Assembly (NCBI RefSeq): GCF_028372415.1
Contig: NC_092872.1
Coordinates: 260,115,008-260,179,007, forward strand
DNA length: 64,000 bases
Direction: 5' to 3'
From: Notamacropus eugenii
Lineage: Eukaryota; Chordata; Mammalia; Diprotodontia; Macropodidae
The position numbers and the translations under genes were made by a program. Shown here in pieces: positions 1 through 11,135 of this stretch (its first letter is position 1; every line of letters begins with the position of its first letter). The notes below the pieces were generated by a model. It worked only from the letters and a program-made list of their open reading frames with translations, did not search any database and was not told the origin of the DNA.

Positions 1-809
1 CCGCAGAGAGTGTGTACTCTGCCCTGGCCCTTCCAGGGCTTCTGGGGAATTAGAAAGTTGCCATGAAAACCTAGGCACAGGGAGCTTTTACAAAGGAGTT
101 TTCCTTTGTAAAAAAAAATCTACATGAATAGGGAAGAATTCCTGAAATAAACGATAAGACCATTTCCTCCTCCACCACCCTCTATCCCTGGTTTCTTGAT
201 CCTTTTCTTGTCCTAGCTCTCTGTTAGACCGTCTGCTCCTGAGAAAAGATACTGTATTTCTGCATGGATTTGTATTTCCAGGGCTTAGCATAGGCCTGGC
301 ACACAGTAAGCACATAACAGAGACAGGCTGACTTATATGGGTTACTTCTATTGCCTATTGCTAGACTGATCCCCCAAGACCTTTGATGACTTTGCAATTC
401 TATCAGCAACAAATGCATGAACTGGTTTCTCCCACTCCCCAATTTTGTGGGTGCAGGAGGGACTTCACAGCTGTCTTAGGAGGACCCCAGATTTAGAAAT
501 CACCTAGTGCAAGCTCTCATTTTATAGACAAAGAGAACCAAGGCATAGGGAGGGGCTGGGAACTGGCCTCGGTAATTTATACTTCCACCATATGTGACAT
601 TTTCTACTACCTGCGGACTACCTGCAAAACAGATTCTCCCAAATGAAAGATACTCAAAAATTCTTACATCATTTATTAGAATACCTGGGATTTTAAGGAA
701 CCTTACTCTACCCTGATTCTTACTACAGCACCTCACAAGAGAGACCATTTCATCAATGAAGACAATCTCTTTCCCAACAAGATAACAGTTTAGTGGCTAA
801 TAAAATTAC
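1..809 (-). other. DDX21 intron, open at window edge
   Basis: Intron sequence following the 810-885 exon. About 225-315 resembles an L2 3' end (the 'cctggcacacagtaagc' type), and 490-590 resembles the 3' half of a MIR-type SINE. I see no coding exon. Short open frames here do not resemble DDX21. Confidence 0.6.
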
Positions 810-885
810 CTTTGAGGAGTTGAATTGTCTCTTCAGAGATGGGGAAATTAGAGAAAGCTCCTTCTTTCTGTTCTGCAGATAACTC
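810..885 (-). CDS. DDX21: DDX21 exon preceding the helicase core
   Basis: 76 nt encoding [20 protein letters not shown] then IQLLK and one base of the next codon. The acceptor is tttaatttaatag|GAG and the donor CTCAAAG|gtaatt. It is the same size and nearly the same sequence as DDX50 exon 3 at 33394-33469, which shows the shared gene structure of the two paralogues. The next DDX21 exon, expected to start with the RGVT-LFPIQ block, is not found between 1 and 809 and must be outside the window. Confidence 0.93.
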
Positions 886-3800
886 CTATTAAATTAAAAA
901 GCACTTCTGAGCAGGATAAATGAAACCAACAGCTTCCTCTATCAGTAACATAATCTGTGGCTAAGAAACAAAGCTGAAGAAGGGAGTGCCATTTAGGCCA
1001 CAAGATATAAAGACTTTGCTTTATTGTCTATAGAGGGAGAAACTGTGCATCCTCTTTACAAAAGAAAAATCAGACATTTCTAGAACATCATACACACACC
1101 ACAGAAATAAGCTCTCTGAGGACAAGGACTGTTTTGTCTCTATGTCCCCAAGGTCTGGCACACGGCAAATATCTGTGGATTAATTTAATACAATGGATAT
1201 ACTAGGTCCCTAAAACATTATTATTAAAGGTTAATTCCACTCAAAAGAGAACCATTATGGACTATTTAAAACCAACCATCTGCATAAAGACACTTCAAAG
1301 ATTGTTTAGGGAGCTATAAGTCAATTTACATACATGGGCAGAATAGACAAAAAAATAAAGAACTCACTAGAAAACATACATGAGATATTTGAACTTTGAA
1401 AACCCCCCATGAAGTTTTTGAAAAGCAAGCCAGGCTTACTGTAGACTTTGTAAAAAATGGCTCCAGAGAGTGACAATCTGATACCTTGGAGGTCATAGAG
1501 GTCGGAAGTGTGCGCACAACTGCACAAGGTGTGAATTCTGCTATCAGGGCACTTTGACTCAGTTTTAGTTGCATAGGTTTCCATTGTATTTACATAGTCT
1601 TTTTATGCTAAATCTGGTCAGAGATGAGTATTGTCCACCATTAAAAATGCCTCTGACCTCTGGAATTTCCATGCTAACTTTGCGTTCAGAGTGTAGTGAT
1701 CAAAACTCTCAATCTTTTTTCAGTGGCATAGGAAGACAGCAAAAATTTCCTAAAGTGCAAGTGATCTTCAAGTTCATTATGCCTTGTTCTAAAACTTTTA
1801 TTAAGTAGGTGCACTTGACATTTGTTATGGCACTATTTCAATTAGTCTAGGTTTAGGTCCTTGAACATTTTGCCCATAACTTTTTATAAAATACTTCTTT
1901 TACTACACATTCAGAAAATTGCACGCACACACACTCACACTCTCTCTTTTTCTCTCTCTCTCTCTCTCTCATATCTACGGAAGACCCAGGAAGGGACCTA
2001 TGAAGGCCACCAAAGCTGGTGCTTGAGCTGAGTGGTCAAAGTGCCCAGGGGTCCTTCCTGACAAGAGATGAGGGAGGGTCCCTGCAGGCATGGCAAGGTA
2101 GCTTAGGCCAAAGCACCTAGAAGACAGGAAGCATGTTGTAGAGGCCTGTCTGGCTGGAATGAGCAGCACAGGAAGGGAAACAATGTGTAGCTCAACAAGC
2201 CCATGTGAAGACAGCTGGGAATCACCATTAGAGGAGTCTGAATTTGATCCCAGAAGCAATAACTAGCCACTGGAGTGACTTGAGCATAGGATCCCATACT
2301 TGTACAACAACTGGCAACGGAAGCTGTCCCAAAACCACTTTCTCAAAAACTGATGCTTGGCATCCTTCTACTGCAATTAGTCACCAAGGCATAAAAAGAT
2401 TCAAGGACCTGACCAAAACACAAGTGTAGGACAGGCACTAAATATTTCATGAAATCTTAACGACTAACTGCAGCACCTATTCTGTGACATGGCCCCATTG
2501 AATGTCTGGTGAAGCCAATGGACTTCTCCATAAAATGTTCTCTAAGTAACTGAAAGAAACATGAAATTTCAGTTAAAGGTTAAAGAAAACAAAGATGTCT
2601 TTTTCCCCAGCTCTAGGATAGTGAAGATTGGACTAAGGAACAAGAAGGCTGGGGGAGAGGAGGGAACATGAATCAAAATCTCAGGGATTATTCCTCCACA
2701 TCTAAATTCTACTCACAGAGAATGCCTAAAATGTCTCCACATACCTCAGTGTCATCAGATTTTGAATCTTTCTCATTTCCCATCTTTTCATCTTTTCTGG
2801 GTTTCTCCAACTCTTCATCTTCTTCATCATCATCATCATCATCTCCCCCTTCAAACTGTTTTGTCAGTCCAGCTTGCAATTGGGATTTTATTCCTTTAAA
2901 ACTAAGAGCGTGGCTTTCTACTCCTTTATGAAGATCATTTTCCTGAATGAACATGTATTAAGCATATAAATTAATACAATCTTAAAGCACAACCAAAAAT
3001 ATGTAAATAACAGCACAACAGTCTTAAAAAACATCCACCCAGTCCCTTCTCTTACACCCGCTGTTCTCCCCAAAAAGAGCTCCAGTGAATGTGCCAGGTT
3101 ACACCAACTGGAGAGCAGGGCAAAGTCTGGAGACCACCCCAGGCCTGGGCTGGCCCTGACTCTCAGCTCTGTCATGGCACCTAGAAGGGCTTCTCTAGAT
3201 CCCAAAGTCCACTCGCTGTAATCACCTCTCCCTACACTTCTGGCTGGCCAAGGGTCTTTTCCCCTTGATGGCCTACCATCTATACCACAGCCTGCTCTTC
3301 CTTCCCAGCTAAGAGCCATCGAATTGAGTAAGAAACTCTCTTCTTTTAAAATAGCTCCACTTTAAGATACTTGGTTTTGAGACAACCAAACCCAGCAATG
3401 GTGGAATTAGTTCATGTTTGGAACAGCTTACCACTTACCATCAAGAAGGCGAGGGTATTCAGGAGGAGGGCAGGCTTCACCTTGGGCTACAGTAACGTAC
3501 ACTACAATATTCAGAATAAGGGGTCTTGGGCCCCCCATGACCTCTACTCTTGTTCAGACCATATCTGGAGTAGAAATCTATTAACTGGAGCCAACAATTA
3601 AAAAACAAACCAACCAACAACCTCCACTGTCCTGCTTTGTGAGAATGCCCCTCACCTGCTCAGCCTCACTGTCACTGTCTTCACTGGATGACTCCTCTGA
3701 ATCAGAATCAGATGCCCTCTTGGAGTGGGGCAGTCCATTCCCCACTGATGCCTTCTGCAACTTTGACTTTTTCTCTCCTGTGTCTCCATTTATTGGTCCC

Positions 3801-6582
3801 TCCTTCTTCTTGGCTTTCTTGAGTTTCTCAGAAAGCTCTTTGCTCTTTTTGGTCTTAGAGCAGACCTCACTGCTAGAGGCATCCTCCTTCTCCTTCAGCC
3901 TTTTGGGCTCCTCCACCCTTTTGGGCTCCTCCACAGACCCCTCCTTGTTCTTTCTGAACTTCTTGGGTTTAGGGGAAGCATCTTCCTCTTCCTCTTCCTC
4001 TAGGAGGTGCTCTTTCTTCTTGGCCTTTTTGGACTTGGGAGAAATGACTTCTTCTGGGAGCGCCTCCCTTTTCATCTTCTTGGGCTTAGGGGAATAAAGT
4101 TCCTCAGTCTCTACCTTGACCTTCTTTTCTGGTTTCTCATTTTTTGATTTTTCTTTTTTATCTTTCTGCTAAATTCAAAGATAATTCAAAGAGACACACG
4201 TTAGGGCCAAAATCTACTTTTTTTTAAACTAACAAATATCTTCATTTCTTTATTCACAACTACTAAACATAGCAAAGAAAATTAACTGCATCTGGCCATC
4301 TCATTGAAATCCTAGAAACCATCTGGATCCATTTCAACTTTCAAATTTTACAAATGAGGAAAATGAAGATGGGAGAAGTTATGTCACTTCCCCACAGCCA
4401 CAAAATTTAAATTCAGCCTGGTACCCAAACTCCAAACTCAGGGACATCCCTGCTGAACCATGCTGCCCTCCCCTCCTTTACTAATTCTTTTTTGCTATTT
4501 GATCATTTCAGTCATGTCTGACTCTCTGGGACCCCATTTGGGGTTTTCCTGGCAAAGATCCTAGAGTGGCTTGTCATTTCCTTCTTCAGTTCGTTTTACA
4601 GTTGAGGAAACTGAAGCAAATAGGGTGATGTGACTTAACTAGGACCACACAGCTAATAAGTATCTGAGGTCACATTTGAGCTCAAGTCTTCCTAAATCCA
4701 GGCCCAGCGCTCTACCCACTTTACCACCTCTTGTCCAACCTTTTTCTAGCTACGGTTTTGAGGGACAATAAAGAAAAGAATGGGAAAGAAAGCCCACCCA
4801 GAGCATTTCACTATTCTTTACCAGACTCAATTCAGGAGAATGCTGGCAAATGAAACAAAATCTATCAATCAGTCCCATTTTTCTACCACCTTGTTGCGAT
4901 TTGGAGATTATATTTCAGTCAAGAGCTGCAGGTAAATCAAGACTGTCCCTTTTATCTGTTTTAGTTTCTGAGTGATAATGTCCCAGAGGACAGTGAACTT
5001 AGCTGCTCAAAGATACACCACAAATGTTGAGTTTAGGAGGAAGAAAAGCCATTGACACTGGTAACTGATCTTGACAGAGATGGTTTCAATGGTGACAATT
5101 CGATGCCACAACATTGTTTTATACCAAAAGAGGTATATAATACCTCCCACCTCCCCCCAAACTACTTTACCTGGATACCTGAGGGGTAAACCAGGTAATG
5201 TACAGAAAATGCTGTGTACTCTTGACTAGAGCAAAACCACAGAATTCTAAATTATTAGAAGAAATCAAACTTTCCTTATCCTTGGCAGTTCATAAATTAT
5301 GCAGAAAAATGGATCCAACACGGGTCCTAAATTTCTAACAGTCTAATTGTAGATGTGAAGCTTTCTGTAACATATTCTACCCCTAGCTCATGCTATCCTT
5401 TCAGTACTAGTCACTGTTCCTGGGATGTCAATGGCACACCACGTGTCCTAACCCCAAGTAACTTGAAACATTGTATTAAGCGAATGTTATTTCACAGAAG
5501 TTAAAATTCTATAATAAGAAATGGACAATCATTTACACAATAATTGTGATCTCTGAGCACATCTGCAGGCCAAAAAAGTCATGCCATTATTTCAAGCGGG
5601 TATAACACAATGTCTTTACTTAACTCACCTTCTAAGGGAAATCCAGCAGTTCCTAAACAAAGTTCCCAGCTCCCCTTTATCTGTGGTCTTTCCCATTACA
5701 ATTAAAATCTCTGAAGGGACCTCTTTATTTTCCTATATTTGTATCCCCAGCGCACAGTACAATGTCTGGAGCATAAGAAGGCTTAGTAAGTGCTCTATGT
5801 ATTGATAATTAGGCATAAGTCTTTCCCCTTTCTCCCGGCATACATACACAAGTCCATAATAAACGCTGTGGGCCTGGTTGGCTGCCGGGGCACAGCAAGC
5901 TCGCTGGGGCAGCAGAGGGGAGCCCGCCTCTCAGCCCCTCCCTAGACCCCACCCCAGGCCCTAGGACGGCCGCCCATTGGGCAGCGGCTCCAAGCCGGCA
6001 CGATGACGAGCGCATCCTCTCACCCCGGGCAGACCTAGCACGTGCAGGCAGGGACTGGGTGTCGGGTCCGGCCCGAATCGCCCAGAGGGGGTTAGGGGCT
6101 GGGGTCCGGGGTCCTCCGCCCGGCTGGGGAGGGGAATTTTAACAAGAACAGCGATAACAGCCGGCGCTTTGGCCCGCGGGGGCCTCACTCACCCCACACC
6201 CCCGGCCCCCCGCCGCCACCGGAGACCGCTTAGGCACAGTTTCCTCCACTGGGCCACGGCCCACCCGTGACCCTGTGATCCGGGATCTTAGGCCCCCTCG
6301 CCTCCCCGGACCTCACAGTCCTCACGTGCAAAGCGCAGTTGGGGGGTGGGTGCTATGGATAAAGTGAGGTTCAGAGGCATCAGGAGCCCCGGAGCGCCGA
6401 GCCCGGCCAGGGCTGCACGTGGAGCCGGGGCCAGGAGGCTCTCCCATACCTCCCTCCCCCTGCCCCAGTCCGAACCTCAAAGCCCCCGCCCGAACCTTTT
6501 GTTTGTGCTTCCGCGTCTGCTCCGTCGCCTCCATGGACGCCTCCGACTCGACTTCGGCCTCTAACAGAAGCTTACCGGGCAT
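810..6582 (-). CDS. DDX21: DDX21, nucleolar RNA helicase 2 (Gu-alpha), 5' part only
   Basis: This is the 5' end of the DDX21 gene, read on the minus strand. Four coding exons are visible: 6496-6582, 3656-4165, 2745-2942 and 810-885. They splice in frame into 290 residues plus one base. The start [10 protein letters not shown] matches the DDX21/DDX50 family start. Exon 2 is the long Lys/Glu-rich region with SPKxKK-type repeats, and the last visible exon carries the [16 protein letters not shown] block that precedes the helicase core. The helicase domains, GUCT domain and RG-rich tail must lie left of position 1. In the family, DDX21 is an ATP-dependent nucleolar RNA helicase involved in rRNA transcription and processing, R-loop control and RNA-virus sensing. 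The close paralogue DDX50 lies just upstream in the same orientation. Assignment is by remembered protein similarity; which paralogue is which is supported by the STOX1-DDX50-DDX21 order. Confidence 0.93.
1940..1970. repeat. (CT)n simple repeat
   Basis: A pure CT-rich microsatellite preceded by a CA-rich stretch (about 1924-1939). Confidence 0.85.
2110..2300 (+). repeat. Ancient LINE-like interspersed repeat fragment
   Basis: The block with 'tgatcccagaagcaat..agccactggagtgact' resembles a mammal-wide old repeat also seen at about 8150-8780. The family name is uncertain (L2/L3/CR1-type suspected). Confidence 0.45.
2745..2942 (-). CDS. DDX21: Putative extra acidic exon of DDX21
   Basis: 198 nt, exactly 66 codons, phase 0 at both ends, so it can be included or skipped without changing frame. 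The acceptor is ttcattcag|GAAAAT and the donor is ACTGAG|gtatgt, a strong consensus. The peptide begins [10 protein letters not shown], contains an uninterrupted run of six Asp followed by Glu/Asp (about residues 34-44), and ends KSKSDD-like as SKSDDTE. The composition fits the charged linker of DDX21. However, human DDX21 as I remember it passes directly from the exon 2 equivalent to EIPVEQKEG, and DDX50 in this window has no equivalent. It could be a lineage-specific or cassette exon, or a chance exon-like sequence; no transcript evidence is available here. Confidence 0.6.
3656..4165 (-). CDS. DDX21: DDX21 coding exon 2, Lys/Glu-rich repeat region
   Basis: 510 nt, residues 30-199, phase 0 at both ends (acceptor tttagcag|AAAGAT, donor GAGCAG|gtgagg). 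It encodes a highly charged, probably disordered region. Three copies of a proline-directed basic motif are visible ([31 protein letters not shown]), as known for the DDX21 N-terminus. A Ser/Asp/Glu-rich stretch ending DSDSEAEQ is a likely casein-kinase-2-type acidic patch. Long plus-strand open frames here are shadows of this composition. Confidence 0.92.
4285..4470 (-). repeat. Old MIR/tRNA-type SINE fragment
   Basis: The 'caaatgaggaaaatgaag' block followed by a degenerate 'cccagtgctctacccact'-like head is the complement of the standard MIR-like SINE. Strongly diverged. Confidence 0.45.
4488..4735 (-). repeat. Marsupial tRNA-derived SINE (MAR1/CORE-SINE type)
   Basis: The minus strand gives the typical order: 'gtagagcgctgggcctgg' head, 'caaatgtgacctcagatact', 'gtgtggtcctagttaagtca', then a 'ggaaatgacaagccactct' tail and 'ccaaatggggtcccagagag'. 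This is the tRNA-like head plus the 3' region common in marsupial genomes. It lies in DDX21 intron 1. The exact subfamily cannot be named without a library search. Confidence 0.8.
4736..6495 (-). other. Rest of DDX21 intron 1
   Basis: AT-rich intron to about 5600, an L2 3'-end-like block at about 5640-5805 (plus sense, 'tgtatccccagcgcacagtac'), and then an abrupt rise in GC from about 5880 into the promoter CpG island. No coding exon seen. Confidence 0.6.
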
Positions 6583-7340
6583 AATCCTCTGGCCGCGAGC
6601 TCACTCCACAACCGACAACCGCGTGGAAAGGAAGCAGAGAGCCGGCAACGTCACTTCCGCAGAGGCCGGAAGCAGGAAGCAGGAAGCAGGCGCGCACTCC
6701 CGGCGACCACGTGAGGGCTCCGGGCCTCCGGAAGTGCCAGAGGAGGAGCCGGGATCGGCGCTCGCGCGGGAGCCCTGGGTTCTGCCCAGTCCTCTCCTCA
6801 GCTCTTACGGTCCGGGGACGGGGTATGGTCAGCGTCGGCCCCCTCGACCCTCTCCCCCGGCCCGGTCTTTCCAGCGGCCAATAGACGCCTAAAAAACAGG
6901 ACTCGAAAACACGGTGCAAACCGCGGGCGCATTAGATACCCAGGGGCCGTTTAGGCTCCGCCCAGGGCTGGAGCTAGCGGAGGGGTGGGGCCTGGGGGCG
7001 GGGGCCGCTGCGGGAGCACGGTGCTGCCCCGGGGAAGGAGGCCGGGGTGTCTGGACCACCCAGGTCACTCCCTGAAGTCGCGTGCGGTCCGCAGGGGAAG
7101 GGGACCCCGGGGACTGGTCCAGCTCCCCACTTTATAGGAGAGGAGACTGAGGCCGAGCGGCGCGCGTGGCGGGGAGAGCCCCGAGAGGCTGGGCTCGGAC
7201 GAGGTGAGCCCCCCGAGCTTCCCTGCCGCTGCTCTGGGGGGCTGGCGAGGCTGAAGGGGACACGAATGTGCGTGTGGCCCCGTGCCGCCCTCCTGTCCTT
7301 CCGACGCCAAACCCAGGGTTAACGAGGACACATCGCTATC
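5880..7340. promoter_or_regulatory. CpG island / DDX21 promoter
   Basis: Dense CpG and high GC flank DDX21 exon 1. Just upstream of the ATG on the minus strand are ETS-type GGAAG sites (6655-6700 region, 'aacgtcacttccgc' and 'ggccggaagcagg') and an inverted CCAAT box (plus-strand CCAAT at 6878-6882). No TATA box is evident, as expected for a housekeeping nucleolar gene. The start site is probably near 6600-6700. No divergent partner gene is seen. Confidence 0.8.
6496..6582 (-). CDS. DDX21: DDX21 coding exon 1
   Basis: Encodes residues 1-29, [10 protein letters not shown] through TRKHKQK. The ATG at 6582-6580 has A at -3. The donor is AAAAG|gttcgg in phase 0. The exon sits in a strong CpG island. 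The translated start matches human DDX21 (MPGKL). Confidence 0.9.
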
Positions 7341-7348
7341 CACAAACC

Positions 7349-7362
7349 CCCCCCCCCCCCCA
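7349..7362. repeat. Poly-C tract
   Basis: A run of about 14 C at the junction of the CpG island and a minus-strand SINE. Low-complexity, prone to length errors. Confidence 0.8.
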
Positions 7363-7545
7363 TTGTTGCTCAGTCGTGTCTCACCCGGTTTTCTTAGCAG
7401 AGATACTGGAGCCTTTGCCATTTCCTTCTCCAGCTCATTTCGCAGATGAGGAAACTGAGGCCGTGACTTGGCCGGAGTCACACAGCTAGTCATTCAGATT
7501 TGAACCCAGGAAGATCGGGATCCAGCACTCTATCATGCCCACTCC
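7363..7545 (-). repeat. Marsupial tRNA-derived SINE
   Basis: The minus strand shows 'gatagagtgctggatcc', 'ctagctgtgtgactccggc', 'cctcagtttcctcatctgcg' and 'ggaaatggcaaaggctccag'. It abuts the poly-C tract and marks the outer edge of the CpG island. Confidence 0.8.
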
Positions 7546-7599
7546 TATTACCTACCTCTGGGATAAGTTACAAGCTCCTTACCAGACATTTCAGGCCTT

Positions 7600-7735
7600 C
7601 ATTTTGGTGGAGAGACCCAGGTTCAAATCATGGCCGTGCCACTTAGTAACTCTCACCCACTGGAATCTCAGTTTCCTCCAGGGGACTGCATGAGATGACT
7701 TTGAAAGTCCTTTCTATCTCACTCCATGATGCCAT
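7600..7735 (+). repeat. MIR-type SINE fragment
   Basis: 'gacccaggttcaaatc', then 'gccacttagtaact', then 'atctcagtttcctcc' and 'tttgaaagtcctttct' follow the order of an old tRNA-derived SINE in plus sense. Confidence 0.6.
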
Positions 7736-8149
7736 AATCAAGCTTCAGCCTGATGGGACAGCAGAGGGGACACAAACTATTATACTCCATCCCCACCTCC
7801 ACCTTGGAGCAGTTTTATTTTCAAACAGCAATAAAAGTTGACCCACTCTTCCTCAAAAACCAGTTGTTAGCTGTCTCTCTTCTCAGATGTTCCGGGTCTC
7901 CCCCTATGCCTTTTTACTCCTAATTTGAAATAGCCATTCCCCCAGTGGAGGTAAACTCCTAGATTACATCCCATATATTATTCTCATAGCCCCAGAGTGC
8001 TAACCTGAAGAGCAGGTGCTTTTAGGATTGTTGAATCAGCTAGATTAGACCATCTCTAAGGTCCCTTTCTGCTCTAACTTTAAGAACTGTCTATTCCATA
8101 TCTTTGTGTCTGGTACCCCTGGAACAATAGCAGTGGCTCTTCCAATCAA

Positions 8150-8780
8150 TCAGACAATTAATATTTATTAAGCACATACTATGTGCCAGATACTGTGCTT
8201 GTGCTAAGTAAGCACTGAGGGTAGAAAAAGAGGCAACAGTCGCTGCTATGGAGGAGCTTAAAATCTGATGGGGGAAACAAGCAAACACATATGTACAAAG
8301 CGAGCTATACACAGGACAAACAGGAACCAAGAGAGGGAAGGCACCAGGATTAAAAGGGGCTGGGGATGGTTTCTTGTAGAAGATGGGATTTTAGTTGAGA
8401 CTTGAAGGAAACCACAGAGGTCAGCAGTCAGAGTGGAGGAGGGAGAGCACTCCAAGTATGGGGGACAGCCAAAGAAAACAGCAGGAACCAAGAGAAGGAG
8501 TCTCTTATTCCTGAAAAGACAGGAAGTCAGTGTCACTGGTCCCAAACACACACATCATGTGTGTGAATACAAGAATACATGTCTGGAAATATAGGAGGGG
8601 GCTAGGTTATGAAGGGCTTTGAATGCCAACTAGAGCATTTTGCACTGGCTTCTGGAGATGACTAAAAGCCACTGGGGTTTACTAAGTAGGGGGTGTGCTT
8701 TTAGTAAAATTAGTTTGGTGACCAGACTGGAGGATGCATTGAAATGAGGAGAGACTTGATTGAGTCAGACCCACCAGCAG
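8150..8780 (+). repeat. Ancient LINE-like interspersed repeat (long copy)
   Basis: Begins with the 'tttattaagcacatactatg' - 'tgccagatactgtgctt' block and continues through 'gatgggattttagttgagac', 'gggctaggttatgaagggct' and 'accagactggaggatgcatt'. This is a mammal-wide old family recurring in this window at about 2110, 20340, 35040, 40880 and 44740. Family assignment (L2/L3/CR1-like) is tentative. Confidence 0.55.
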
Positions 8781-10929
8781 GCTAATTTTTTCTCATCCAC
8801 GTTCATGGACCTTTTGGGGGGTGAACCCCAAGTTAAGACTTCCTCATAAACCCTAAGCCACATAACCATTCAAAAATCTATTTCTCATATGTAAAAGTAA
8901 GATATGCGTAGGACCCACCCTGCACAACAAAAATGAGCTGTTACATCTATGTAAATGACACCCCCCCCAAATCTCTAACTGATCTCTTCTGAACTCTAAC
9001 TGAATGCCTCCTCAATTAGAACTGAAAAAGTTCTTTAGAGGTCATGTGATAGAACCTACCCTCTTTTTGTAGGTGAGGTGATATGATTTACCTCAGTCAC
9101 TCATTAAGAAAATGATTCTATTACCCCTAACATTTGAATGTTCAAAGGTTTTCCTATGCTTTCAGATACTGATTGGGTTCCCAGTGGAGTGTTGGTGTAG
9201 AAGGACAAAATTTTCTTGATGCTAGGAGACCTGGGTAAGAGCTTAGCAGGAAGGAAAACTTAACTTTAAAAACTTACCCAGCCCTGCTAATCACAGGCAT
9301 TAATGTTTTCTTGGAAAGAGCAAGAGTCCCCAGAAAGAATGTGGAAGTTTCTTTTGCTTATCATATACTGACTGTAGATTTTTGTCTACAGAGCACATAC
9401 CTGTCACAAAGATGTTGTCTTTATGGAAAGTTTGCACCTTATGACAAGAAGGGGATAAGAAATGAGGAAAACCAGGAGTAATAATGTACCAATGTTGGAT
9501 ATTCATTTGGGAAAATTCTTCTCATATTTTGGTTGTAGCATATACACATACCTAGCTGTTATCTCTCTCTGTATATTTATCATATATATGTATAAATTTA
9601 CATGTTTAATATCCTCCCACACCTAGATTTATTTATATTCTTTTGATTTGGGTAACTTCACACCCCCTGCAACCCAAGAAAATATTTCCCCTGTGACTTG
9701 AGTTTTACTTACAATGGCATCTCCTGCTTTGCCAAAAGAAAACAATACTCAAACACTGCTGCTGCAAAAATAAAAAAATGATGCTTGGATGAGTCATTAA
9801 CCTCTGAAAGTCGGTTTGTTTTCAAAATTGGTGAAATAACTTTGCTTTTCTCACAAGATTATAATGAAGAAAGTGAGTTGCCAATCTTACTATTACAATA
9901 CTAATATTATTACTATTGCAAGTTGTTATTTTTTATTATTACTTATTTATTATTACTATTATCAGCTTACCCCGAGAATCCATCCCTCTCTCCTCTCCGT
10001 GGACCCACTTTGACTCCTGGAAATTCTTTCCATCTTTCACGTCCCAGTCCGGCAGTCTTTCCATCTTCCCAGCCCTCAAATACTTTTTAGTATCTTGCCT
10101 TTCCTTCCATTTTTTCATGACATTCTTGTTCGAACAGTAACTGGCTGTTTGCCCTTACACAAGTAATTTGTCTTTGAGAGAATTTTTACACCTACAAACT
10201 GAAGACTAGAAAATTACAGCTCTGATATCTCACAACTCTATTTTATGTCACAGCTCTTTTTGCCTGTTTATCCCCTACTGAACTCTTAAGCTCCTTTAAA
10301 AGCATATAATAGCGTCTTCCACCTAATCTCTTCATTTATTTCCTTGACCTGAGCACAGTGCCCAGGCACTGAAGGAGCAATGGCTAACCACGACTTCACA
10401 GTTCACCTCTGTGGCACTTTCAGGGCAAAAGGAAATTGTGAGTACTGTATCTACACAAAGGCCACCTTGACTCTGAATGGGACAGGCTCTTCTGTTGCAT
10501 TTGTTTATCAGATAATGAATCATACCCAACAATCCACACAAGGCTATGGAGACTCAACTGTACTACGATCCTAGAGTTTTACCAATATGCCAGTTCCAGG
10601 CAGAAGAGTTAAAAATAACCCATGAAATACTCTAGGGGCCTAAGAGTCTGGGAGAGATGAATGCATGAAAAGTGGGCTGGTCATTTTACAAGACGAAGAG
10701 AGGACAGCTGGTGAATCCTGGATTGGTGCCCTTCAGTGTGGAGGATACAGACAACTCACACAAGGAGAGAAGGAACAGGGTTCACTCTCCCATTTCCACC
10801 TGCAGCTCTGCTTGGCTTGAACTCTACTGAACGTGATGCCCTACACTGAGGACAGCCTGGTGGCACCCACCCCTTCCAGCTTCTTTCTGTATTGTCTTCC
10901 ATCAGATTGTAAACTCACTGAGGGCAGGT
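8781..10929. other. DDX50-DDX21 spacer, middle part
   Basis: A degenerate MIR-like block at about 9000-9110 and an L2 3'-like block near 10240-10370 are seen. The rest is AT-rich with no convincing gene. Open frames of 60-75 codons here have no recognisable domain. Confidence 0.5.
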
Positions 10930-11135
10930 ACTGCAGGTAGGTGGTACAGTGCATATAGCACCAGCTTAGAATCAATGACCCGATTTCGAGTTTGACCTTA
11001 GACACTTACTAGCTGTGACCCTGGAAAGTCACTTAATCTGCCTACTTCCTCATCTACAAAATAGCGATAATATAGCACGTAAAGTTGGTGTGAGAATCAA
11101 ATAATTGTTAAGTGTTCTGGCACACAGTTTATCGA
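10930..11135 (+). repeat. Diverged tRNA-derived SINE
   Basis: 'ggtacagtgcatatagcacc', 'gacacttactagctgtgacc', 'aagtcacttaatctgcctac', 'ctcatctacaaaatagc' and 'gttggtgtgagaatcaaat' in the expected order. Confidence 0.7.

Larger units (their letters stand above)
886..2744 (-). other. DDX21 intron between acidic exon and 76-nt exon
   Basis: Non-coding. It holds an L2-like 3' fragment near 1095-1185, a pyrimidine (CT)n run at 1940-1970, and part of an ancient dispersed repeat at about 2110-2300. No other feature is supported. Confidence 0.6.

Noticed and set aside
1-809. Search for the next DDX21 exon (RGVT-LFPIQ, Walker A)
   Set aside because: No matching peptide in any minus-strand frame, so it lies outside the window.
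3639-4097. Plus-strand open frame of 152 codons
   Set aside because: It is the mirror of the Lys/Glu-rich DDX21 exon 2 (Ser/Phe/Leu-rich antisense product).
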